Source: Pseudomonas fluorescens (GTDB lineage: Bacteria > Pseudomonadota > Gammaproteobacteria > Pseudomonadales > Pseudomonadaceae). Taken from it: DNA of 64,000 nt. Every line of letters begins with the position of its first letter. The first letter of the stretch is position 1. The position numbers and the translations under genes were made by a program. A model generated the notes under the pieces. The model was not told where the DNA came from. It made no database searches and was given only the letters and a program-made list of their open reading frames with translations. Where the stretch lies: NCBI RefSeq assembly GCF_902497785.1, contig NZ_CABVHK010000005.1, forward strand, positions 1 to 64,000, given 5' to 3'. Shown here piece after piece: positions 1-6,829 of this stretch.

Positions 1-26
1 CGCCATCGCACTTTCTGGACACCTCC

Positions 27-728
27 ATGCCCAACATCCTCCTGGTCGAAGACGACACCGCGCTCTCCGAGCTGATTGCCAGCTACCTGGAACGCAACGG
101 CTATAGCGTCAGCGTGATCAGCCGTGGCGACCACGTGCGTGAGCGGGCGCGGGTCAATCCGCCGGACCTGGTGATCCTCGACCTGATGTTGCCCGGGCTC
201 GACGGCCTGCAAGTCTGCCGCTTGCTGCGCGCCGATTCGGCGACGCTGCCGATCCTGATGCTCACCGCCCGCGACGACAGTCACGACCAGGTCCTGGGCC
301 TGGAAATGGGCGCCGATGACTACGTCACCAAACCCTGCGAACCCCGCGTGCTGCTGGCCCGCGTGCGCACGCTGTTGCGCCGCAGCAGCCTCAGCGAACC
401 GCAGACCGCCAACGACCGCATCCTCATGGGCAACCTGTGCATCGACCTGTCCGAGCGCACCGTGACCTGGCGCGAGCAGTTGGTCGAGCTGTCCAGCGGC
501 GAATACAACTTGCTGGTGGTGCTCGCGCGGCATGCCGGTGAAGTGTTGAGCCGCGACCAGATCCTGCAGCGCCTGCGCGGCATCGAATTCAACGGCACCG
601 ACCGCTCGGTGGACGTGGCGATTTCCAAGTTGCGGCGCAAATTCGACGACCACGCCGGCGAGGCGCGCAAGATCAAGACTGTGTGGGGCAAGGGTTACCT
701 GTTCAGCCGTTCCGAGTGGGAATGCTGA
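27..728 (+). CDS. OmpR/PhoB-family response regulator (RstA-like)
   Basis: This is a two-domain DNA-binding response regulator of 233 residues. The receiver domain (about 1-118) has the acidic pocket E8-D9-D10, the phosphoacceptor D52 in LDLMLPG, T80 and K102. The C-terminal part (about 130-230) is an OmpR-type winged helix with the usual ending VWGKGYLFS. It is followed 4 bp later by a histidine kinase gene, so the two form one operon and are very likely cognate partners. The kinase resembles RstB, which suggests an RstA-like regulator, but the signal and regulon cannot be read from the sequence. The start is ATG at 27; only 26 bases of upstream sequence are present. Confidence 0.93.
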   Translation: MPNILLVEDDTALSELIASYLERNGYSVSVISRGDHVRERARVNPPDLVILDLMLPGLDGLQVCRLLRADSATLPILMLTARDDSHDQVLGLEMGADDYVTKPCEPRVLLARVRTLLRRSSLSEPQTANDRILMGNLCIDLSERTVTWREQLVELSSGEYNLLVVLARHAGEVLSRDQILQRLRGIEFNGTDRSVDVAISKLRRKFDDHAGEARKIKTVWGKGYLFSRSEWEC

Positions 729-732
729 GGTC

Positions 733-2034
733 ATGTTCAGGATCCTCTTCCGCCTGTACCTGGTGACGATCGTCTCCTACAGCGCGGCCATTTACCTGGT
801 GCCGGACGTGGTGATCAGAATCTTCCACGAGCGGTTCACCACCTACAATCTCGATTACTCCCGGGGTCTGCGGAACCTTGTCGTCAAACAGTTTCACGCC
901 GTGCCCGAAGCGCAGTGGCCGGCGCTGGCGATTGAGCTGGACAAGGCGTTCGACCCGCTGCATATCGTTCTCAGCCGCAATGACGACGCCGGCTTGACCG
1001 CGAACGAACAGCAGCGTTTGCAGCGCGGCGAAGACGTTGTGCGCATCGGCGACTGGGGCGGCCACACGTTGTCGGTGGCGCCGCTGAACGCGCAGTCCGT
1101 GGTGCAAATGGTCGTGCCGCCGGACCCGCTGGACGTCAATTTGTTGTACTGGAGCATCAACGTGCTGATCGGCGCGACCATGCTCGCGTGCCTGTTGTTG
1201 TGGCTGCGCCCGCACTGGCGCGACCTGGAACGTCTCAAAGGCACGGCAGAACGCTTCGGCAGGGGGCACTTGAGCGAGCGCACCGAAATCCCCGCGAACT
1301 CCAACATCGGCAGCCTGGCCAACGTCTTTGACACCATGGCCGGCGACATCGAGAACCTGCTCAACCAGCAGCGCGATTTGCTCAACGCCGTTTCCCACGA
1401 ACTGCGCACGCCGCTCACGCGCCTGGATTTCGGCCTGGCCCTGGCGCTGTCCGACGACTTGCCCGCCGCGAGCCGCGAGCGTTTGCAAGGTCTGGTCGCG
1501 CACATTCGCGAACTGGACGAGCTGGTGCTGGAGTTGCTGTCCTACAGTCGGTTGCAAAACCCGGCGCGGGTGCCGGAGCAGGTCGAGGTGTCGCTGGATG
1601 AATTCATCGACAGCATCCTGGGCAGCGTCGATGAAGAACTGAACTCCCCGGAGATCGTCATCGATGTGCTGCTGCACGGCCAACTCGAACGCTTCAGCCT
1701 CGACCCGCGCCTGACTGCCCGCGCGATCCAGAACCTGCTGCGCAACGCGATGCGTTATTGCGAGAAGCGCATTCAGATTGGCGTGCAGGTGTGTGCGAAG
1801 GGGTGTGAAATCTGGGTCGATGACGATGGTATCGGCATCCCGGATGACGAGCGCGAGCGGATTTTCGAGCCGTTTTATCGGCTGGATCGCAGCCGAGACC
1901 GGGCCACGGGCGGGTTTGGCCTGGGGCTGGCGATCAGTCGTCGCGCACTGGAAGCCCAGGGCGGCACGCTCACGGTCGAACCGTCACCGCTGGGCGGCGC
2001 GCGGTTCCGGTTGTGGCTGCCGACCCCGAATTAA
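733..2034 (+). CDS. Sensor histidine kinase, RstB-like
   Basis: This is an inner-membrane sensor kinase of 433 residues that should phosphorylate the regulator encoded just upstream. Transmembrane segments lie at about 5-25 and 138-158 and enclose a periplasmic loop of about 110 residues. A HAMP region follows (about 160-212), starting RPHWRDLERL, then the dimerisation domain with H222 in the SHELRTPLTR H-box, then a HATPase domain with an N-box (NLLRNAMRY), the DDDGIGIP motif and a glycine-rich GFGLGLAI lid. The RPHW segment and the RFGRGHLSER segment match E. coli RstB as remembered. The ligand is unknown. Overlapping minus-strand frames are shadows. Confidence 0.92.
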   Translation: MFRILFRLYLVTIVSYSAAIYLVPDVVIRIFHERFTTYNLDYSRGLRNLVVKQFHAVPEAQWPALAIELDKAFDPLHIVLSRNDDAGLTANEQQRLQRGEDVVRIGDWGGHTLSVAPLNAQSVVQMVVPPDPLDVNLLYWSINVLIGATMLACLLLWLRPHWRDLERLKGTAERFGRGHLSERTEIPANSNIGSLANVFDTMAGDIENLLNQQRDLLNAVSHELRTPLTRLDFGLALALSDDLPAASRERLQGLVAHIRELDELVLELLSYSRLQNPARVPEQVEVSLDEFIDSILGSVDEELNSPEIVIDVLLHGQLERFSLDPRLTARAIQNLLRNAMRYCEKRIQIGVQVCAKGCEIWVDDDGIGIPDDERERIFEPFYRLDRSRDRATGGFGLGLAISRRALEAQGGTLTVEPSPLGGARFRLWLPTPN

Positions 2035-2041
2035 GATCACC

Positions 2042-2134
2042 TGTGGCGAGGGAGCTTGCTCCCGCTCGGCTGCGAAGCAGTCGTGATTCTCCGGGGCCGC
2101 TTCGCAGCCAGCGGGAGCAAGCTCCCTCGCCACA
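2042..2134. repeat. REP-type inverted repeat, family B
   Basis: This long imperfect palindrome has outer arms tgtggcgagggagc and gctccctcgccaca and inner arms around gctgcgaagcag. It lies 8 bp after the kinase stop codon, where its transcript could also act as a 3' stabilising hairpin. It shares the family B design, a tgtgg(c/t)gagg start and a ctgcgaagcagtcg core, with copies near 5.7, 19.3 and 24.7 kb. Confidence 0.85.
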
Positions 2135-2149
2135 GGAGCGCTGTTGCAG

Positions 2150-2356
2150 CTAGCGTATTTGTTCGATGCGCTCAGTGATCGGCTCCAGACGGCTGGTTTG
2201 CATGACGCATCGCTGCGATTTGCTGTCCCAGACATGGCCTTTGGGGCAGTTGGGTTTGGCCGGTTCTTCTTTCTCATCGCTGGCCAATGCGAAGGAACTC
2301 GATAACGCGACGGCGAGCAGCAGCGGCGCGGTAAAAACAGCAAGACGGCTATTCAT
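2150..2356 (-). CDS. Small secreted protein with Cys-Pro-Lys-Gly motif
   Basis: This small exported protein of 68 residues has no recognised function. Residues 1-25 form a signal peptide ending ALA-SDE. The mature part of about 43 residues has two cysteines (C37 and C50) in the order CPKGHVWD...RC, which could form one disulfide across a short loop. The start is the ATG at 2356; a longer in-frame reading back to 2629 runs through a REP element and is unlikely. Short periplasmic proteins of this type are common in Pseudomonas. The upstream neighbour across a REP element on the same strand is a dehydrogenase gene. Confidence 0.7.
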   Translation of the reverse strand: MNSRLAVFTAPLLLAVALSSSFALASDEKEEPAKPNCPKGHVWDSKSQRCVMQTSRLEPITERIEQIR

Positions 2357-2458
2357 GGCGATGCTCCGGAGAGTGGGTACATTTCTCGGCTGATCAAGAT
2401 TGGGACAGCGGTTCGGCTGGAAAAGTCGAATGGCTTTGAAGGCGGGCGAGCATGGTTC

Positions 2459-2558
2459 TGTGGGAGCGAGCCTGCTCGCGAAAAACTTCTGGAGAACGTG
2501 TTCTTTCAGACAGCACGCGTCATCGTTGTCGTCCTTCGCGAGCAGGCTCGCTCCCACA
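2459..2558. repeat. REP-type inverted repeat, family A
   Basis: The arms tgtgggagcgagcctgctcg and cgagcaggctcgctcccaca flank a central spacer of about 55 bases. The element lies in the gap before the dehydrogenase stop codon at 2593. Family A copies are also at 6.7, 16.5, 24.7 (interrupted) and 61.8 kb. Confidence 0.87.
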
Positions 2559-2592
2559 TGGATCGGCGTCCGGTTTTGCATTTCACCATTGA

Positions 2593-3546
2593 TCAGCCTA
2601 ACAATCGGACCGGTTCTCCGTCTGACCACGCCCGAATGTCCTCAATCATCTGCGAAAAGAATTGATGATAGTTCTGCTGGCTGACATAGCCGACATGCGG
2701 GGTCGCCAGTACGTTCTCCAGCGTGCGGAACGGGTGATGAGCCGGCAGGGGTTCCTGGTCGAACACGTCCAGCGCCGCGCCGGCCAGGCGTTGTTTTTGC
2801 AGCGCCTTGATTAGCGCCGCTTCGTCGACAATCGGCCCGCGCGCGGTGTTGACCAGCAACGCCGTCGGCTTCATCCAGCCCAGCGCCTCGGCGTCGACCA
2901 GCCCACGGCTGCGGTCGCTGAGCACCAGGTGCACGGAGAGCACGTCGGCCTGCTCGAACAACTGCTGTTTGCTGACGCAGGTCACCCCGACTGCGGCGGC
3001 GCGTTCGGCGGTCAGGTTTTCGCTCCAGGCGATCACCCGCATGCCGAACACCTGGCCGAACTGTGCGACCCGTTGGCCGATGCTGCCCAAACCGAGAATC
3101 GCCAGGGTCTTGCCATGCAGGTCGCCGCCCAGCCCTTGTTGCCATTTCCCTGCACGCAAGGCATTGGCTTCGGCGACAAGGTTGCGCGTCGCGGCCATGA
3201 TCAGCGCCCAGGTCAGTTCCGGTGCGGCGTGCTTGTAACTGTCGGTGCCGCTGACGTGAATCCCTAGCGCCGCTGCGGCTTTGAGGTCCAGTGCCGCGTT
3301 GCGCATGCCGCCCGTGACCAGCAATTTGAGTGTCGGCAGCCGGCGCAACAAGTCTTCGTCGAACCGGGTGCGCTCGCGCATCACGCAAATCACTTCAAAC
3401 GCGGCGAAGCGTTGTGCCAGCGTGTCGTTATCGGCAGGGTAGTCATGGACAAAATGCACCTGACCAATGTCGTCCAGCACCGACCAATCCACCACATCCC
3501 GCGCGACATCCTGCCAATCATCGATTACTGCGATCTGCAACGTCAT
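2593..3546 (-). CDS. D-2-hydroxyacid dehydrogenase family protein
   Basis: This NAD(P)-dependent 2-hydroxyacid dehydrogenase has 317 residues, the normal family length. The Rossmann nucleotide-binding motif GLGSIG is at 152-157. The catalytic set is visible as the Arg in NTARGP, the Glu in DVFDQEPLP and the His in TPHVGY. The substrate cannot be told from these motifs. The gene starts at 3546 behind a GAGGTAAGG ribosome binding site and lies 13 bp downstream of an exported alpha/beta hydrolase gene, so the two are probably co-transcribed. A remembered phosphoglycerate-dehydrogenase-like annotation is possible, but it lacks the C-terminal ACT domain of SerA. Confidence 0.88.
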   Translation of the reverse strand: MTLQIAVIDDWQDVARDVVDWSVLDDIGQVHFVHDYPADNDTLAQRFAAFEVICVMRERTRFDEDLLRRLPTLKLLVTGGMRNAALDLKAAAALGIHVSGTDSYKHAAPELTWALIMAATRNLVAEANALRAGKWQQGLGGDLHGKTLAILGLGSIGQRVAQFGQVFGMRVIAWSENLTAERAAAVGVTCVSKQQLFEQADVLSVHLVLSDRSRGLVDAEALGWMKPTALLVNTARGPIVDEAALIKALQKQRLAGAALDVFDQEPLPAHHPFRTLENVLATPHVGYVSQQNYHQFFSQMIEDIRAWSDGEPVRLLG

Positions 3547-3559
3547 CAGCCTTACCTCA

Positions 3560-4582
3560 TCAACGAACAGGATGGTTTGTGTTCAGCCAGGCGAGCAGGG
3601 CCTGGTGGAATTTGTCCGGTTCCTCCATTTGCGGCGCGTGGCCCATGCCGGGGAACTCCACCAGCGTCGACTGTGGAATCAGTTTGGCGACGTCCTTGCC
3701 CAATACCTCGTAGTGGCCGATTTTGGCCTTCACTTCAGGCGAGGCAATGTCCTTGCCAATGGCGGTCGTGTCGGAGGTGCCGATCAGCAGCAGCGTCGGC
3801 ATCTTCAGGTCCTTGAACTCGTAATACACCGGTTGCGTGAAGATCATGTCGTAGATCAGCGCCGAGTTCCACGCGACCTGGGTTTTGCCCGGGCCTTTGC
3901 TCAGGCCGGCGAGCATGTCCACCCAGCGATCGAATTCGGGTTTCCAGCGGCCGCCGTAATAGGTGTTGCGTTCATAGTCGCGAATGCCTTGCGCGGTAAC
4001 TTTCAGCTCGCGTTCATACCATTGGTCCACGGTGCGATAGGGCACGCCGAGGGCTTTCCAGTCTTCGAGGCCGATAGGGTTGACCAAGGCCAGTTGTTCA
4101 ACCTGCTCCGGGTATTGCAGGGCATAGCGGGTGGCGAGCATGCCGCCGGTGGAATGCCCGAGCAGCGTCGCTTTCTGGATGCCGAGGGCTTTGAGCAGTT
4201 GTTGGGTGTTGCTGGCCAGTTGCTGGAAGCTGTACTGATAGCTCTCCGGTTTGCTCGAGGTGCAGAAGCCGATCTGGTCCGGGGCGATGACCCGGTAACC
4301 GGCGTCGCTCAAGGCTTTGATCGAGGTGTCCCAGGTGGCGCCGCAGAAATTCTTGCCGTGCATCAACACGACGCTGCGCCCGTTGGCCTTGCCGTTCGCC
4401 GCGACGTCCATGTAGCCCATCTCCAGGGATTTTCCCTGGGATTCAAAGGCAAAGTGTTTAACCGTGTAGGGATATTCGAAGCCTTGCAACTGCGGCCCGT
4501 ATTCCGGACCGTCGGCAGCGATGACGGGCAGGGCAGCGGTCAGCAGCAGGCTGGGCAGCCAGCGGGAGAGTGCGAGGGGCAT
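3560..4582 (-). CDS. Exported alpha/beta hydrolase
   Basis: This 340-residue alpha/beta-hydrolase-fold enzyme has a signal peptide (1-23, cleavage near VIAADG), so it acts in the periplasm or outside the cell. An oxyanion-type HG motif is at about 75-76 and the nucleophile is S144 in GHSTGG. The catalytic His is in MGHAPQ near the C-terminus, and an acidic residue is likely in GTSDTT. A GGAG ribosome binding site precedes the ATG at 4582. It is the first gene of a probable two-gene unit with the 2-hydroxyacid dehydrogenase. The substrate is unknown; similar Pseudomonas proteins are simply called alpha/beta hydrolases. Confidence 0.88.
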   Translation of the reverse strand: MPLALSRWLPSLLLTAALPVIAADGPEYGPQLQGFEYPYTVKHFAFESQGKSLEMGYMDVAANGKANGRSVVLMHGKNFCGATWDTSIKALSDAGYRVIAPDQIGFCTSSKPESYQYSFQQLASNTQQLLKALGIQKATLLGHSTGGMLATRYALQYPEQVEQLALVNPIGLEDWKALGVPYRTVDQWYERELKVTAQGIRDYERNTYYGGRWKPEFDRWVDMLAGLSKGPGKTQVAWNSALIYDMIFTQPVYYEFKDLKMPTLLLIGTSDTTAIGKDIASPEVKAKIGHYEVLGKDVAKLIPQSTLVEFPGMGHAPQMEEPDKFHQALLAWLNTNHPVR

Positions 4583-4667
4583 GGGTAGACTCCAGAGGAA
4601 ATCGGCCGATGCTGGATCGGCTTGATTAGGACGACATTAAACACAGGCAATGGCAGCGAGTGATGGT

Positions 4668-5102
4668 TCAACCCATCCAGCCCAGGGTTGCCAGCGCCAA
4701 CACGCCATAGCGGGCGCCCTTGGCCAGGGTCACGATCAGCAGAAAGCGCCCGAGCGGCTCACGCATCACGCCGGCCACCAGCGTCAGCGGATCGCCGATC
4801 ACGGGCAGCCAACTCAGCAACAGTGACCAATGACCGTAGCGCTGATAATGAACCCGGGCTTTTTCGAGGTGGGTCGGGCTGACCGGAAACCAGCGCCTGT
4901 CGCGAAAACGTTCGATGCCACGCCCCAGCCACCAGTTCAGCAGCGAGCCGAGGACATTGCCCAGGGTGGCGACCGCCAACAGCGACCACAGCCAGTACCT
5001 GTCGCTGAGCAACAACCCCACCAGTAGCGCCTCCGACTGCAACGGCAGCAGTGTCGCCGCCCCGAACGCGGCGAAGAACAGCCCGATGTAGGCACCCGGC
5101 AT
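4668..5102 (-). CDS. YqaA-family inner-membrane protein
   Basis: This membrane protein of 144 residues belongs to the YqaA branch of the SNARE-associated/DedA-like (VTT) superfamily. It has hydrophobic segments at about 3-25, 33-56 and 90-143, with the sequence WLPVIGDPLT typical of this family. No enzymatic role is established. The likely start is ATG at 5102, whose A overlaps the stop codon of the upstream DUF411 gene (TGATG), implying translational coupling. A TTG one codon earlier is possible. The pairing of DUF411 with a YqaA protein may be simple operon sharing. Confidence 0.85.
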   Translation of the reverse strand: MPGAYIGLFFAAFGAATLLPLQSEALLVGLLLSDRYWLWSLLAVATLGNVLGSLLNWWLGRGIERFRDRRWFPVSPTHLEKARVHYQRYGHWSLLLSWLPVIGDPLTLVAGVMREPLGRFLLIVTLAKGARYGVLALATLGWMG

Positions 5103-5548
5103 CAATGGGCAGGGTAGTCCGCCACCACCACGTCAGTGCCGTCTTTTTTCAGGCCGATCACCTGATAGGCATCGCTCATGCCATCCATTTCCATGCCCGG
5201 CGACCCCATGGGCATGCCGGGGGCGGCTACGCCCAACAGGTCGCTGCGTTTGCTCAGGGCCAGCACCTGATCGGCCGGGACGTGACCTTCGACGAACTTG
5301 CCGTTGATCAACCCGGTGTGGCACGACGCCAGACGCGGCGGCACACCGTGCGCTTGCTTGAAGGCGCTCATGTCGGTTTCGACGTGATCTGCCACCTTGA
5401 AACCGTTGGCTTCGAGGTGGCTGATCCATTTTTTGCAGCAACCGCAGTTGGCGTCGCGGTGGACCTCGATCGGGATCAGGTCGGCGGCCTGGGTCAGGGA
5501 AGAGATGAACAGGGCGCTCAGGGCGATCAGACGCAGGTGGGTTCGCAT
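5102..5548 (-). CDS. Periplasmic DUF411 family protein, likely metal-binding
   Basis: This exported protein of 148 residues is from the DUF411 family, a group often found with copper or other metal resistance genes. The signal peptide is residues 1-21 (TQAADL). The conserved cysteines are present: C35, C37 and C38 in NCGCCKKW and C76 in SCHTG. A methionine-rich patch (MPMGSPGMEMDGM, about 112-124) adds soft-metal ligand potential. The start at 5548 gives a clean signal peptide; a longer frame reaching 5938 would read through a REP element. The downstream yqaA-like gene overlaps its stop codon by one base. Copper binding is inference from composition and family. Confidence 0.88.
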   Translation of the reverse strand: MRTHLRLIALSALFISSLTQAADLIPIEVHRDANCGCCKKWISHLEANGFKVADHVETDMSAFKQAHGVPPRLASCHTGLINGKFVEGHVPADQVLALSKRSDLLGVAAPGMPMGSPGMEMDGMSDAYQVIGLKKDGTDVVVADYPAH

Positions 5549-5683
5549 GGGGGATCTCGTCTTGGATTGCGGGCAAAAAAAGCATTCTGACGAGTTTAGC
5601 CAATGACGAGGCGGGAGAGTGTTTCGAAGTGATACAGCAACCGCTGCATCATTCTGGTGAGTGAAATTCAATCGGACTGAATC

Positions 5684-5797
5684 CACTGTGGTGAGGGGAT
5701 TCACTGTGGTGAGGGGATTTATCCCCGTTCGGCTGCGAAGCAGTCGTGCTTCCTGGGCCTGCTGCGCAGTCCAGCGGGGATAAATCCCCTCACCACA
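5684..5797. repeat. REP-type inverted repeat, family B, with duplicated left end
   Basis: Arms tgtggtgaggggatttat and ataaatcccctcaccaca flank the ctgcgaagcagtcg core. The left end carries a perfect 18-base direct duplication (5684-5701 and 5702-5719) of the unit cactgtggtgaggggatt. This element occupies most of the 389-base gap between the DUF411 start and the next gene at 5938; nothing else is evident in that gap. Confidence 0.85.
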
Positions 5798-5937
5798 GGT
5801 GCGCCTCAAAAAATCAGCGGGCTTTGAAGATGAGAGCCAAAACGCTTCTGCGGCTGTAACATGACACCCCGTTTGCAGCGCCCCTCCCCGAAAAACCGTA
5901 GGGGCCACGTTCAGGTTTATGTTTAAGGAAAAGGGCA

Positions 5938-6126
5938 ATGACCCAGTCGCAACGTTTGAAATATTCGATCCTGATCTCCCTCGTGGTACTGGGGATCATG
6001 TTTGGCCTGTCGTATTTGCAGAACACCGGGGTCATCAGCGAAAAAGTGTTCCAGTACATCGCCATTGGCGTGGCGGTGCTCGTGGTGGTGATCAATGGCG
6101 TGATGCGCCGCAAGGTCAAGCCCTGA
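5938..6126 (+). CDS. Small two-helix membrane protein
   Basis: This conserved-looking small protein of 62 residues has two predicted transmembrane helices, about 10-27 and 38-55, and a basic C-terminal tail (RRKVKP). It has no recognised domain. An AAGG-rich ribosome binding site sits just before the ATG. It converges on the winged-helix gene at 6145-6516 with only 18 bp between the stop codons. The function is unknown. Confidence 0.75.
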   Translation: MTQSQRLKYSILISLVVLGIMFGLSYLQNTGVISEKVFQYIAIGVAVLVVVINGVMRRKVKP

Positions 6127-6144
6127 ACGACGCGCCAGCTCAGG

Positions 6145-6516
6145 TCATTCGCCGTGCAATGCGGCGAACGCCTGGGGGTGCAAGCGGTAGCTTTTATCCG
6201 GGTTCAGCGTGATCACGCCTTCGCTGCACAAGCGTTTCAACACTTCGCGCACGCTGAGGAAGGACAGGGGAATATCCAGGTCCAGCAGGTGACTGTGCAC
6301 GCCGCGCACGCCGAGGCTGCGGTCGCTTTCGGCGGCGGTCAGCAAGGCGTCGATGACTTTCAGGCGGATCAGGCTGGTGCGCAGGCCGAAGCTCTTGAGC
6401 AAAAAGCGGATCCGTTCGTTACCGTGACGCTCGGTCCGTTGGTTGAACATGCCCGAGCCCATCGAGGTGCCCAGTGCTGCAGTGCTACCGTCCGTTGGCA
6501 GTTGCGAGTTGTACAT
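6145..6516 (-). CDS. Small winged-helix regulator, Fur-like (PA2384-type)
   Basis: This is a 123-residue putative DNA-binding protein. After a poorly conserved N-terminus of about 35 residues it has a winged-helix region resembling the DNA-binding half of Fur (LRTSLIRLKVIDALL, then SFLSVREVLKRLCSEGVI). It lacks the histidine- and cysteine-rich metal-binding and dimerisation half of true Fur, so metal sensing is doubtful. The start at 6516 is supported by an AAGGAG site. It lies divergently beside pvdQ; in P. aeruginosa the iron-regulated PA2384 lies next to pvdQ, which supports a role in iron physiology. The identification is by context and memory. Confidence 0.72.
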   Translation of the reverse strand: MYNSQLPTDGSTAALGTSMGSGMFNQRTERHGNERIRFLLKSFGLRTSLIRLKVIDALLTAAESDRSLGVRGVHSHLLDLDIPLSFLSVREVLKRLCSEGVITLNPDKSYRLHPQAFAALHGE

Positions 6517-6555
6517 TGCAAAAACTCCTTTTCAGAGCCTGAACCGGAAAATGTA

Positions 6556-6573
6556 ATGGGTGCTCTTACCCAA
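6556..6573. promoter_or_regulatory. Inverted repeat in winged-helix gene promoter region
   Basis: TGGGT (6557-6561), six bases, then ACCCA (6568-6572) forms a small inverted repeat about 40 bp upstream of the start codon at 6516. It could be an operator, perhaps for autoregulation. This is inference; no consensus is known to match. Confidence 0.3.
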
Positions 6574-6704
6574 TAAGACGTACGAGCGACTCAAATCATG
6601 AAGGCCCGGATGTAGAAATTTTGTCACCAGCGCGTCAGAAACCCGTAAAAGCCCCGCCTCAGCGCACTCCAGCGCACTAAATTTTTTTGATCAATTTCGT
6701 TCCT

Positions 6705-6805
6705 TGTGGGAGCGAGCCTGCTCGCGAAAAACGCCAACGATGACGCGTATATCCTGGATGAACGCGTCATCGTTGACGTTTATCGCGAGCAAGCTCGCTC
6801 CTACA
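6705..6805. repeat. REP-type inverted repeat, family A, inside the pvdQ 5' region
   Basis: Arms tgtgggagcgagcctgctcg and cgagcaagctcgctcctaca surround a second internal inverted repeat (aacgatgacgcg / cgcgtcatcgtt). The element ends only 24 bases before the pvdQ start codon and would be transcribed as part of its 5' untranslated region if the promoter lies upstream of it. The rest of the 313-base gap between 6517 and 6829 holds a tentative iron-starvation box and the small inverted repeat. Confidence 0.85.
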
Positions 6806-6829
6806 GTTCTATTCGACTCTGGAGCGAGC

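Noticed and set aside
6704..6829. Longer N-terminus for PvdQ starting inside the REP element
   Set aside because: The first 42 codons translate the repeat arms. A GTG with GGAG just downstream gives a normal precursor with a signal peptide.
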